From NCBI RefSeq assembly GCF_000317225.1, contig NZ_AJLL01000089.1, positions 62,001 through 126,000 on the forward strand: a stretch of 64,000 nt of DNA, written 5' to 3'. Below, one piece after another: positions 47,433 through 56,146 of this stretch; the first letter of the stretch is position 1; each line of letters begins with the position of its first letter. The translations under genes were made by a program, and so were the position numbers. This DNA comes from Fischerella thermalis PCC 7521 (GTDB lineage Bacteria > Cyanobacteriota > Cyanobacteriia > Cyanobacteriales > Nostocaceae). Below the pieces are notes generated by a model. That model was not told where the DNA came from. It made no database searches and saw only the letters and a program-made list of their open reading frames with translations.

Positions 47433-48397
47433 TTGCCTTGTGGATATTGGCGATTATTGCGGGAGTGGCTGCCATCGTCTGGGGTGCAGAAACCTTTGCC
47501 AAGCATTTAGGAGAAGCCGCCGTGCGGTTGCAGATAAGTAGTTTTGCACTGGCATTGTTGCTGGCAGGAGCAGAACCGGAAGAACTGGCAACTACCATCG
47601 CAGCCACCTTAAAAGATGCCCCGGCGATCGCTTTTGGAGATGTGATTGGGGCGAATATTGCCGTGTGTTTAGTGGCATTGGGTGTTGGGGCGATCATTGC
47701 TCCCCTACCGTTTGGCAAACAAGTGATGCGCTATGCCCTGTTTGGCTTCCCTATAGGGGTTGCAGCCGTTGGGTTTATTTGGGATGGACAGGTGACAAGG
47801 ATTGAAGGCGCGATTCTACTGGCACTCTATATTCTCTATCTCGGTATGATTTGGATAGTAGAACGACAGCCTCCTGCAATGGGAGAAACAGAAGTGATTG
47901 AGGAAGCTGCCGCAGGACTGGCACAGGAAGAAATCAGCAAGAATAGAGGTCGAGTTGGCAAAGAATTGCTACTGGTGGTGGCAGGTTTAGCAGCCATGAC
48001 GATTGGCTCGTTGATGTTGGTGGAGGCAGTACGCCAGATTACCAATGTGGAAGCCACCCAAACTACTCTATCGCTAACTGTGGTCGGCTTTGCTACGGCA
48101 TTTGAGTTAGTGATCCTCTGCTGGTCGGCAGCACGTAAAGGAGCCACAGAGGTTGTGATTGCGGGAGTGGTGGGTTCATTTGCCTATAACGTCACGATGA
48201 CTTTGGGTGCGGCGGCCGTGATTCGTCCTCTCAATATTACTGATGCCACGCTGTTGCATAAACCAGCGATTGCTATGCTTCTGGCTCTGGTTTTAGTGAT
48301 TGTGTTAGCAACACCAACCAAGCAAATCACTCAAAAGGCTGGCTGGTTCTTGGTGGGAGCTTACCCAGTCTTTCTGCTTGCCATGTTCTGGTTGTAA
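47429..48397 (+). CDS. Cation/Ca2+ exchanger (CaCA, Na+/Ca2+ exchanger-type) membrane protein
   Basis: A 322-aa polytopic protein built of two homologous halves, each with five hydrophobic segments, as in CaCA antiporters. The alpha-repeat-like segments are SFALALLLAGAEPEELATTIAATLKDAPAIAFGDVIGANI in the first half. LSLTVVGFATAFELVILCWSAARKGATEVVIAGVVGSFAYN is in the second. Acidic residues in both repeats (AEPEE, AFE) are retained. The start is the GTG at 47429, behind GAGGAGAG and overlapping the previous stop. Substrate may be Ca2+ or another divalent ion; the ChrB-like partner raises other options. Its TAA overlaps the -35 of the downstream fluoride-riboswitch promoter. Confidence 0.8.
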   Translation: MIALWILAIIAGVAAIVWGAETFAKHLGEAAVRLQISSFALALLLAGAEPEELATTIAATLKDAPAIAFGDVIGANIAVCLVALGVGAIIAPLPFGKQVMRYALFGFPIGVAAVGFIWDGQVTRIEGAILLALYILYLGMIWIVERQPPAMGETEVIEEAAAGLAQEEISKNRGRVGKELLLVVAGLAAMTIGSLMLVEAVRQITNVEATQTTLSLTVVGFATAFELVILCWSAARKGATEVVIAGVVGSFAYNVTMTLGAAAVIRPLNITDATLLHKPAIAMLLALVLVIVLATPTKQITQKAGWFLVGAYPVFLLAMFWL

Positions 48398-48419
48398 TCC
48401 TGGGCAACCAAAATATAGT
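48392..48419 (+). promoter_or_regulatory. Promoter of the fluoride-riboswitch transcript
   Basis: -35 TTGTAA (48392-48397) and -10 TATAGT (48414-48419) are spaced by 16 bases. The aptamer begins 12 bases after the -10 box, which would place the transcript start directly before it. Confidence 0.6.
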
Positions 48420-48424
48420 AAGAT

Positions 48425-48495
48425 GTTAAAGGTGATGAAACTCACCTTCTGGCATTTCCAGAGAACCGCCACTCGGCTAATAGTTTCTAGCTCAA
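48425..48495 (+). promoter_or_regulatory. Fluoride riboswitch (crcB motif), plus strand
   Basis: The crcB-motif layout is complete. GGTG (48431-48434) can pair with CACC (48443-48446) as the pseudoknot. AAACT (48438-48442) pairs with AGTTT (48482-48486) as P1. CTGG-CATTT-CCAG is an extra hairpin, and AACC-GCC-ACTC-GGC-TAAT is the conserved AAC..CTGAT-type region, closed by CTAGCT. The GATG and CTA bases around P1 match the known consensus; CTAAT stands where CTGAT is usual. The next gene is the zinc-ribbon/HEAT protein at 48660. Between them a hairpin GACTTTTG-GCGATCG-CAAAAGTC (48506-48528) may be part of the expression platform. Confidence 0.85.
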
Positions 48496-48659
48496 CTCTT
48501 CAGATGACTTTTGGCGATCGCAAAAGTCTTCAAAGCTAAAAATTATTGAAAAGCTGATGGAGGTGGCATAAAAGCATTTCTACAACTAAGAGATTATCGG
48601 GAGCAATTTCAGGTTTCTCTGCTCCAGAGTAATTGAGAAAAAATAAGTAGGGTGAAATT

Positions 48660-49058
48660 ATGGTAGACCACGCTTATTATTGTCCGGCTTGCTTCGTTGA
48701 AATTGAGCAAGAGGTAAAGGTTTGTCCAGCTTGTGGCATCAATATTGAAGAATGGGAGAAAAACCATGATTATTTTGAGCGTCTAGTCCATTCCCTCAAG
48801 CATCCTAATCCGGAGGCGCGGATGGGGTGTATTCTCACACTGGGAAATCAACGTAATCCCAAGGCTGCTATACCTCTAGCCGAGTGTGCTTTTGCACATT
48901 CCATCGATGTTTGGCAAGCGATGGAAATTATTAGAAGCCTGAGAAAAATCTCAAACAGTTCTGAAAAAGAAACGGCTCTCAAACTATTGTTAGAACATCC
49001 TGCTGTGGTAATTCGTGAGGAAGCTCAAGCTGAGATAGACAGAATAATGCAGACATGA
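48660..49058 (+). CDS. Zinc-ribbon HEAT-repeat protein downstream of a fluoride riboswitch
   Basis: A 132-aa cytoplasmic protein. The N-terminal zinc ribbon is CPAC-x12-CPAC (YYCPACFVEIEQEVKVCPAC). It is followed by two to three HEAT-like helical repeats (LVHSLKHPNPEARMGCILTL, NPKAAIPLAECAFAHSIDVW, ALKLLLEHPAVVIREEAQAE). Such proteins act as adaptors. GGTG lies before the ATG. The fluoride aptamer ends 165 bp upstream with no intact gene between, only a tail-like 22-codon frame (KAFLQLRDYREQF ... QSN stop). The gene is either controlled by the riboswitch or took the place of a deleted target. I do not recognise a named family. Confidence 0.7.
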   Translation: MVDHAYYCPACFVEIEQEVKVCPACGINIEEWEKNHDYFERLVHSLKHPNPEARMGCILTLGNQRNPKAAIPLAECAFAHSIDVWQAMEIIRSLRKISNSSEKETALKLLLEHPAVVIREEAQAEIDRIMQT

Positions 49059-49220
49059 TTCTCTCTCAGAAATTTGTGCCAGAATCAGTTGTACTAATAA
49101 ATACTCATCCAAAAGACCAATCCTGCCCATCATCCTTCAGGAAGAAGATTTACAAGCTTAGGTCTGTTAAGATGGTTCATTACGTAGAAAAAAACAGTAA
49201 AAAATATTGCTTGTATACTC

Positions 49221-49721
49221 ATGATTTTGAAACTACAAGGAAGCAGATTTGCAAGTGCGATCGCTCTACTATCTTCCAGCTTAATATTCGGATGCGCTAG
49301 AGCAGAGCAACCCCAAGCAACAGTTCTTCCTCCAACTAACTCTGAACAAACAGCAACTCAAACGTTTGCTCAAAATACAACTAACAATGATGCCGTAAAT
49401 CGTTTGCTTTCCACCCGCGAATGCTCAGGTTGCGATCTTCAAGGTGTAAAATTGGAAAGGGCTGACTTAAACGGTGTGAATTTAAGCAACGCTAATTTAA
49501 CGAACGCTGACTTGGAAAAAGCTAACCTCAGCAATGCTAATTTGAGTGGAGCTAACTTAACCAACGCTGATTTAGAAGAAGCAAACTTGACAGGGGCAAA
49601 TCTCAGGGGAGCAAATTTTCAAAGAGCTGATTTAGAAGATGCTAACCTAACTAATGCAGATGTCACAGGCGCAAACTTCCAAGGTGCTGACTTAGAGGGT
49701 GTAATTGGTTTGAGACGGTAA
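49221..49721 (+). CDS. Pentapeptide-repeat lipoprotein, intact copy
   Basis: A 166-aa exported protein. The signal (FASAIALLSSSLIFGCARAE) ends in a lipobox LIFGC, predicting a lipid-anchored periplasmic protein. A linker with LLSTRECSGCDLQGVKLERADL contains a CxxC pair. About nine A(D/N)LxxANL pentapeptide units follow, enough for roughly two coils of the right-handed beta-helix. The end is GADLEGVIGLRR. A near-copy with a frameshift lies at 61071-61540, sharing even the upstream leader. Function is unknown; the family ranges from gyrase mimics to scaffolds, and the lipid anchor rules out a cytoplasmic gyrase role. Confidence 0.82.
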   Translation: MILKLQGSRFASAIALLSSSLIFGCARAEQPQATVLPPTNSEQTATQTFAQNTTNNDAVNRLLSTRECSGCDLQGVKLERADLNGVNLSNANLTNADLEKANLSNANLSGANLTNADLEEANLTGANLRGANFQRADLEDANLTNADVTGANFQGADLEGVIGLRR

Positions 49722-49905
49722 GATGTGATTCATTGTGAAAAGAGAGACTGTTACAAGTTTAATAAAAAGCTCCCAAATAATCTTTATTACCAATACTTGT
49801 AGCTTGGATTTGAATACAATTTTCCTCGATCAGCAGGCAGTATTTGACTGTAGATAAATCACTTTTAAGTTTTTCTGTTTCTGCGAAAAGCAATATAAAA
49901 GCATC

Positions 49906-50251
49906 AGATTTGACAGGTACGGGCTAGTTCACAAATTCGCTTACCAGAACTTCCTTGACCCTGAATATACTCGGTGCTGATGCCACTAGAGGTGGCTTAG
50001 ACAGCGTGCGATCGCAAAAAATCTAGTCCTTCTTTGTGATAGACTTCCCATTGATGCAGGTAAAGACTCATCAAGTTGCCCAGTTCCTCCGTATATTTAT
50101 CGGGTGCGGTTGGCACTGGATACCCTTCTGCTGTTGGGGACAGTAGATGTAGTAGCATGAGAGAAGCATTATTGGTCTTCGCTAAAGCTTGCTTAAACAC
50201 TTGATTGCTCAGGCTGGAATGATCTAATGCAACTAAAATTTTGTGAAACAT
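49906..50251 (-). pseudogene. Universal stress protein (UspA family) pseudogene behind a fluoride riboswitch
   Basis: The start MFHKILVALDHSSLSNQVFK and SLMLLHLLSPTAEGYPVP are the first strand and helix of a UspA domain. HQWEVYHKEGLDFLRSHAV follows and hits an in-frame TAA at 49997. The same frame then continues with ATSSGISTEYIQGQGSSGKR and ICELART, the expected next USP strand and helix, before a second stop near 49906. The C-terminal ATP-binding GRRGRSGL loop is missing. An 84-aa truncated product is still possible. AGGAGG precedes the ATG. usp genes are among the known targets of fluoride riboswitches, which matches the aptamer just upstream. Confidence 0.8.
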
Positions 50252-50292
50252 TTTTCCTCCTGGTACGGCACAGAAATTTCTAGCTTTAATAA

Positions 50293-51732
<1,440 letters not shown>

Positions 51733-51747
51733 CACTTCCCGCATCTG

Positions 51748-52626
51748 ATGAAAACACAACAAATCAAATCAGCGATTGCTAGTGCCGTAGCATATATACA
51801 TAGTAAGCAGTGTGCTAACGGTGGTTTCTGTGCTTACAAAATGGAATACCTAGAAGAACCTAATCCTAGCGACACTTTTTTTGCCGTTGCCGCATTGCAA
51901 ACTTTAGGATTAGAACCCCCTAATCGCCACCAGATATGCGATTACCTGCACTCTGTGTTGAATCAAGTCCAGAAAAACTTTGACATTTCGCCTCATGGTA
52001 GCATTTCTCAAGCAGCCTTCAATTATTTGTATTTTCCCCTTTATACTCTGTATCGACTAGGTGTAACCGACTCAGTGAACGAGTGGCAACAGGCGATCGC
52101 CCAATTTAAGATGACATTACCAAAGGCAACCAACCCAAACACAACGGACATCACTCAACAATGGTTATTGCGTAAAATTCGCACAAAGAAGATTTGCAAA
52201 GATTTACCACAAAAGCAACCTATCCTAGAGTTTGTTTTCAGACTTCAGCATGATAGCGGTGGCTTTGGTATCCCACCCAATTTAATTGAAACCTATTGGA
52301 GTCTGGCTGTTCTACGAGAACTAGACTATGACCTGGCACAATTGCATGAGACTCGCAACTTCATTCAGCAACTCCAGGTGCAGGAAACCGGTTTTAGTAA
52401 CACAATTGATAGTCTATCCACAAACATGGATGTAGTCTACGCTGGTATATTTGCCAGTATGTTATTAAACTTGGAAATTTTTTATCTCGAATCGGCCATG
52501 CAATTCGTACTCATGTGCCAGATGGCAAAGGGAGGCTTTGCTCGTGCGCCTGTCGCCTTACCCGACATTGAGACAACCTACCGCGCTTTGAAGATTCTGC
52601 AATTACAGGAATTAGCCAAAGCATGA
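51748..52626 (+). CDS. Prenyltransferase/squalene-cyclase-repeat protein of unknown function
   Basis: A 292-aa soluble protein made of alpha-barrel QW-like repeats, as in the prenyltransferase beta-subunit/squalene cyclase superfamily. Examples are [38 protein letters not shown] and [31 protein letters not shown]. Later units include [29 protein letters not shown] and [29 protein letters not shown]. It starts 15 bp after enolase and overlaps the crcB start by ATGA. It lacks the DxDD motif of cyclases, and I see no clear zinc site. Its place between eno and crcB makes it a candidate unrecognised member of fluoride-response operons. Confidence 0.72.
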   Translation: MKTQQIKSAIASAVAYIHSKQCANGGFCAYKMEYLEEPNPSDTFFAVAALQTLGLEPPNRHQICDYLHSVLNQVQKNFDISPHGSISQAAFNYLYFPLYTLYRLGVTDSVNEWQQAIAQFKMTLPKATNPNTTDITQQWLLRKIRTKKICKDLPQKQPILEFVFRLQHDSGGFGIPPNLIETYWSLAVLRELDYDLAQLHETRNFIQQLQVQETGFSNTIDSLSTNMDVVYAGIFASMLLNLEIFYLESAMQFVLMCQMAKGGFARAPVALPDIETTYRALKILQLQELAKA

Positions 52627-52739
52627 ACTCTGCTATTTATATTCCCATCGTGATTAGCTTGGGAGCAGTTCCCGGTGCGCTGAGTCGCTATTACCTAACT
52701 TTATGGTTTGGGCGTTGGTTCGGGACAGCATTTCCTTGA
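52623..52739 (+). pseudogene. crcB: Truncated crcB (fluoride channel) N-terminus
   Basis: A 38-codon frame starting with ATG overlapping the previous stop (ATGA). The sequence [32 protein letters not shown] is the first helix and loop of CrcB/Fluc fluoride channels. In a full protein PYGTxxxNxxG would come next; here TGA follows the Pro codon and downstream DNA is unrelated. About two-thirds of the gene is gone, so this copy cannot export fluoride. The identification supports the two fluoride riboswitches nearby. Confidence 0.82.
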
Positions 52740-53407
52740 ATCTCTTACACACTAGAGACTATAGGACTCATATTTGATTTCTGAACAAATCTCAGTACAC
52801 TCATGTGTTCCCTGTTCCCTGTTCCCTGTTCCCTCCCTAGACAAGTATGTTCATTAATCAAACCGGATTCCTATATAAAACTGCATTAAGCTGCGACGCA
52901 TCTAATTTGTATATAAGACGCGGGCAAGATCCCGCACTACAATAATTTTGCATTTTTGGCTTATATAATTTAGCCGCACATCAGCTTATTGTACTGGTTA
53001 GGTACTCCATTGTTGGGGTTTATTAGTATAGAAATAGGAATTTTTTTAGGAAAAATAATATAGGGTCTCCTGAATAATGGTAAAACGTTGATTTATCAAT
53101 GATTTGAGGCTATTTCCGTACAAATTGGTGCAAGTCAATAGGGGTATCAGGCTGAAAAATCTTGCAGTCAATCCAGGAAAATATCAAAATAAAAATATTT
53201 ACCTATTCAGATTTCTAATTATTCTAAATTGTAACTTTGTTTTTATCCTGACGTACTAGTAATAAAAAATAAGCTCAATTTTTTGGAGCTTACTTATTCA
53301 AAAAAATATCATACATCTAGTAAATAAGCAGATACTTGTAGAAGCTCAAAGTAATGTGATATTGATATAACGAACAAGAATGCTTACTTAAAAAAGGAGC
53401 TAATATC
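52740..53407. other. 670-bp region between crcB remnant and ABC permease
   Basis: No gene seen. 52803-52835 contains TGTTCCC heptamers in tandem. The rest is AT-rich. AAGCTC-AATTTTTTG-GAGCTT (53270-53291) is a hairpin about 115 bases before the permease start. This is a plausible breakpoint zone, because crcB is cut at its left edge. Confidence 0.4.
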
Positions 53408-55141
53408 ATGCTGAGGCGGACTTTTCCCTCACCAGAAGCTCTGCGACGCTTACCATTTGGTTTAGCTGACGTTGCTTTAATTCTCGGTACATTAGTATTA
53501 TTAGGACTCATTGCCCGCGTTGGTGCAGACACACTGATCAGTTTTGTACCACCAGATGTTGTACCCAGTGTCAGCTTAGATCCAGTTAATTTGCCATACT
53601 ATGCAGGGCGTTCAACCTTAAGAATGTTTATAGCCCTATTTTTCTCGACTTTGTTTACCTTAATCTATGGCTACATTGCGTCCAAAAATCGGCGAGCAGA
53701 GCAAGTATTAATTCCTTTATTAGATATTTTACAATCAGTTCCCGTCTTGGGCTTTTTATCAATTACGGTAACGGGATTTATTGCTTTGTTTCCTGGTAGT
53801 TTATTAGGATTAGAAGCCGCTTCGATTTTTGCGATTTTTACCAGCCAAGTCTGGAATATGACCTTTTCATTTTACCAATCCCTAAGAACCGTACCGCCAG
53901 AACTTGATGAAGCAGCAAGACTTTATCGCTTATCAGGATGGCAAAGATTCACCAAATTAGAAGTACCTTTAGCAATGATTGGATTGTTGTGGAACGCCAT
54001 GATGAGTTTTGGCGGCGGCTGGTTTTTTGTCGCCGCGAGTGAAGCTATCAGCGTCTTGAACCGAGATTATACCTTGCCGGGACTGGGTTCTTATGTGGCA
54101 GCTGCTATTGCCAAGGAAGACTTACCCGCTTTAGGTTGGGCATTACTGACCATTGCTGTAGTAATTTTATTGGTAGATCAACTGTTCTGGCGACCGTTGA
54201 TTGCTTGGTCAGATAAGTTTCGCTTAGAGACGAGTGCAGCCGCCCAAGCGCCAGAGTCTTGGCTTTTGGATTTAATCAAAACTGCTCGACTTCCCAGTTT
54301 AATGGCTCAGGGGTTGACACCAGTGGGTGAAGCGATTAACCGCCTACTGTCATCTTTGACTCCACCGCGTCCCATCCAGAATGTAGATGAAAATGAGCAA
54401 GTATTGAGCGATCGCCTCTACAACTTTGTTTTATTAGTATTGATTGGTGCACTTTTAATTACCGGATTGCACTTTATTCTTACCACAGTGGGTTTAGCTG
54501 AAGTCATTAAAGCCTTTTTGCTAGGATTACTTACCTTGGTGCGAGTGTCGGTATTACTGGTAATTACCACAGTTATCTGGACACCCATTGGTGTAGCGAT
54601 CGGCTTTAACCCCAAATTAGCACGTCTATTACAGCCTGTAGTGCAGTTTTTGGCATCATTTCCCGCCAACTTTATCTTTCCCTTTGCCACCCTGTTCTTC
54701 ATTCGTGCCAACATCAGCATTGATTTCGGTAGTATTTTGTTGATGTCTCTAGGCGCACAATGGTACATTCTCTTTAATTCCATCGCTGGAGCTATGAGCA
54801 TACCTACGGATTTGCGGGAAATGGCAAAAAATGTAGGCTTACATGGCTGGAAATTATGGCAGAAATTAATTATCCCCGGCATTTTCTCTTCTTGGGTGAC
54901 AGGTGGTATAACTGCTAGTGGCGGAGCTTGGAACGCCAGCATTGTCTCTGAGATTGTTAGTTGGGGACAAACCACCTTAACAGCAACAGGGTTAGGAGCA
55001 TACATTGCCCAAGCAACTGAAGCAGGTGACTGGCCTCGCATCACCTTGGGCATTGGGATGATGAGTTTATATGTGGTTGGTTTTAATCGCTTATTCTGGC
55101 GGCGATTGTATCACTTAGCAGAAACAAAATACCATTTGTAA
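53408..55141 (+). CDS. Two-domain ABC importer permease (NitT/TauT-like)
   Basis: A 577-aa membrane protein with two fused binding-protein-dependent permease domains. Domain 1 is about residues 70-270, with EAA-like loop LDEAARLYRLSGWQRFTKLEVPLAM. Domain 2 is about residues 350-570, with LREMAKNVGLHGWKLWQKLIIPGI. About twelve hydrophobic segments are visible. AAAAGGAG precedes the ATG. The usual partner ATPase is not next door; it is the gene starting at 63592, where a 3' scar of this same permease (LYHLAETKYHL stop) lies just upstream. The 8.4 kb from 55142 to 63440 therefore looks inserted or moved. The substrate is unknown. Confidence 0.83.
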   Translation: MLRRTFPSPEALRRLPFGLADVALILGTLVLLGLIARVGADTLISFVPPDVVPSVSLDPVNLPYYAGRSTLRMFIALFFSTLFTLIYGYIASKNRRAEQVLIPLLDILQSVPVLGFLSITVTGFIALFPGSLLGLEAASIFAIFTSQVWNMTFSFYQSLRTVPPELDEAARLYRLSGWQRFTKLEVPLAMIGLLWNAMMSFGGGWFFVAASEAISVLNRDYTLPGLGSYVAAAIAKEDLPALGWALLTIAVVILLVDQLFWRPLIAWSDKFRLETSAAAQAPESWLLDLIKTARLPSLMAQGLTPVGEAINRLLSSLTPPRPIQNVDENEQVLSDRLYNFVLLVLIGALLITGLHFILTTVGLAEVIKAFLLGLLTLVRVSVLLVITTVIWTPIGVAIGFNPKLARLLQPVVQFLASFPANFIFPFATLFFIRANISIDFGSILLMSLGAQWYILFNSIAGAMSIPTDLREMAKNVGLHGWKLWQKLIIPGIFSSWVTGGITASGGAWNASIVSEIVSWGQTTLTATGLGAYIAQATEAGDWPRITLGIGMMSLYVVGFNRLFWRRLYHLAETKYHL

Positions 55142-55389
55142 AAGCAAATCAATATTGTCTACAGGAATCCGATTTGATTCAGGAACAACTCGTAGGGGTA
55201 GAGAGCAGGCAATAGGCAATAGAAAACATCAAATATGAGTCCTATCAAGGAGGAAGATTTTTCTACTCACAAGTATTGACTTAATTTTTTTTTAGAACTA
55301 TGCTTGTTTCTTAGGTTGCACAAGCATACACAGATTGTATTGGCTGTCAACTCATAATTATCTCACAATTTAGTTAGGAGAAAAGTTAA

Positions 55390-55515
55390 ATGGAAGCTTC
55401 TGGTAGTAGTAGCCATCAGGTGACTACTAAAGAAACTATGGTGTCAGACGAAGACCCTTACCCAGAACCTGCTCAGTTCAAGTTGGCGATCGCTGCGATG
55501 AATCCGCCCTTATAG
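55390..55515 (+). CDS. Possible 41-aa peptide gene upstream of the mgtA leader
   Basis: ATG preceded by TTAGGAGAAAAG. It encodes an acidic, Ser-rich N-terminus (MEASGSSSHQVTTKETMVSD) and EDPYPEPAQFKLAIAAMNPP. No membrane segment or family is recognised. It ends at the first stem of the folded region at 55514-55586. It may be a real small gene or a remnant; the good ribosome-binding site is the main support. Confidence 0.4.
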   Translation: MEASGSSSHQVTTKETMVSDEDPYPEPAQFKLAIAAMNPPL

Positions 55516-55586
55516 ACTTATTATTGAGTCTCCGGTTCATCTCTGGTTGCCACTGGGTGAGGCAACTGCACAGAAAGGAGATGAAC
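55514..55586 (+). ncRNA. Nested-hairpin RNA element in the mgtA upstream region
   Basis: Three exact stems in 73 bases: AGACT/AGTCT, then GTTCATCTC (55535-55543) with GAGATGAAC (55578-55586), enclosing GTTGCC (55546-55551) with GGCAAC (55561-55566). The outer 3' arm includes the ribosome-binding site AAAGGAG of a tiny frame starting at ATG 55581 or 55588. Folding would thus hide that site. I cannot match it to a known class; the M-box, yybP-ykoY and glutamine motifs do not fit. Confidence 0.5.
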
Positions 55587-55969
55587 TATGAAAAGCTTAT
55601 TTTCAACAGAATAGTCTCATAGCATAGGTTTTTAGCTGTCTTATTGAATAAGACTAGCCAAATATAGGCTGCGACTAATTAGGTTATCTAAATAATTTTC
55701 TAGAGATGTAGTATTGCTACGTCTCTACTGTTGGTGTAGTTTTCCCATAGAGTCGTACCAATTCGCAATTTGCAATTAAGTTATTGAATTGCAATTGCAG
55801 CAAAACCAAAACTCGATTTTGGTTGTTTTGCATTGCCAAAATTTTGATTGGAATTAATCTCCCTTGCAGTGTAAGTAAAGGCTAATTTTCTCTTATTGAA
55901 ATTGGAAAATTAGTCGAAATAACTGCGCTATTTTGTGATGTTTTGATATCAGTAAAGGAGATGAGGAAA

Positions 55970-56125
55970 ATGTACAAATTTCTCCTATGTAGCAGTGAAA
56001 AGCTGTTAGAAATTTTGGTAGAGAAAGCCTTACCAATTTTGCTGGAATATTTTGTGACTGAGTTAGTTAAAGCATCAATTAAGCAGGCAAATAAATATCC
56101 TAAAACTCGTATCATCAAAAATTAA
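55970..56125 (+). CDS. 51-aa small protein directly before mgtA
   Basis: GGAGATGAGGAAA precedes ATG at 55970 (two earlier in-frame starts are less well placed). The peptide MYKFLLCSSEKLLEILVEKA, LPILLEYFVTELVKAS, then a basic tail, forms one amphipathic or weakly hydrophobic helix of about 35 residues. It ends 21 bp before mgtA and is probably co-translated with it. Small proteins beside Mg2+ P-type ATPases (MgtR, MgtS in enterobacteria) modulate stability of the pump. A like role here is inference, without sequence similarity. Confidence 0.55.
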   Translation: MYKFLLCSSEKLLEILVEKALPILLEYFVTELVKASIKQANKYPKTRIIKN

Positions 56126-56146
56126 CTAAAAACCTGGAGGTGAATC

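Noticed and set aside
49762-49905. Open minus-strand frame after the usp pseudogene
   Set aside because: About 48 codons without a start or family; possible remnant but unsupported.
55514-55586. Glutamine (glnA/downstream-peptide) or M-box riboswitch
   Set aside because: A short peptide follows and the stem begins GTTCA, but the required GAAGGAACG-type bulge and other conserved blocks are absent; M-box consensus is also missing. Left as an unclassified fold.
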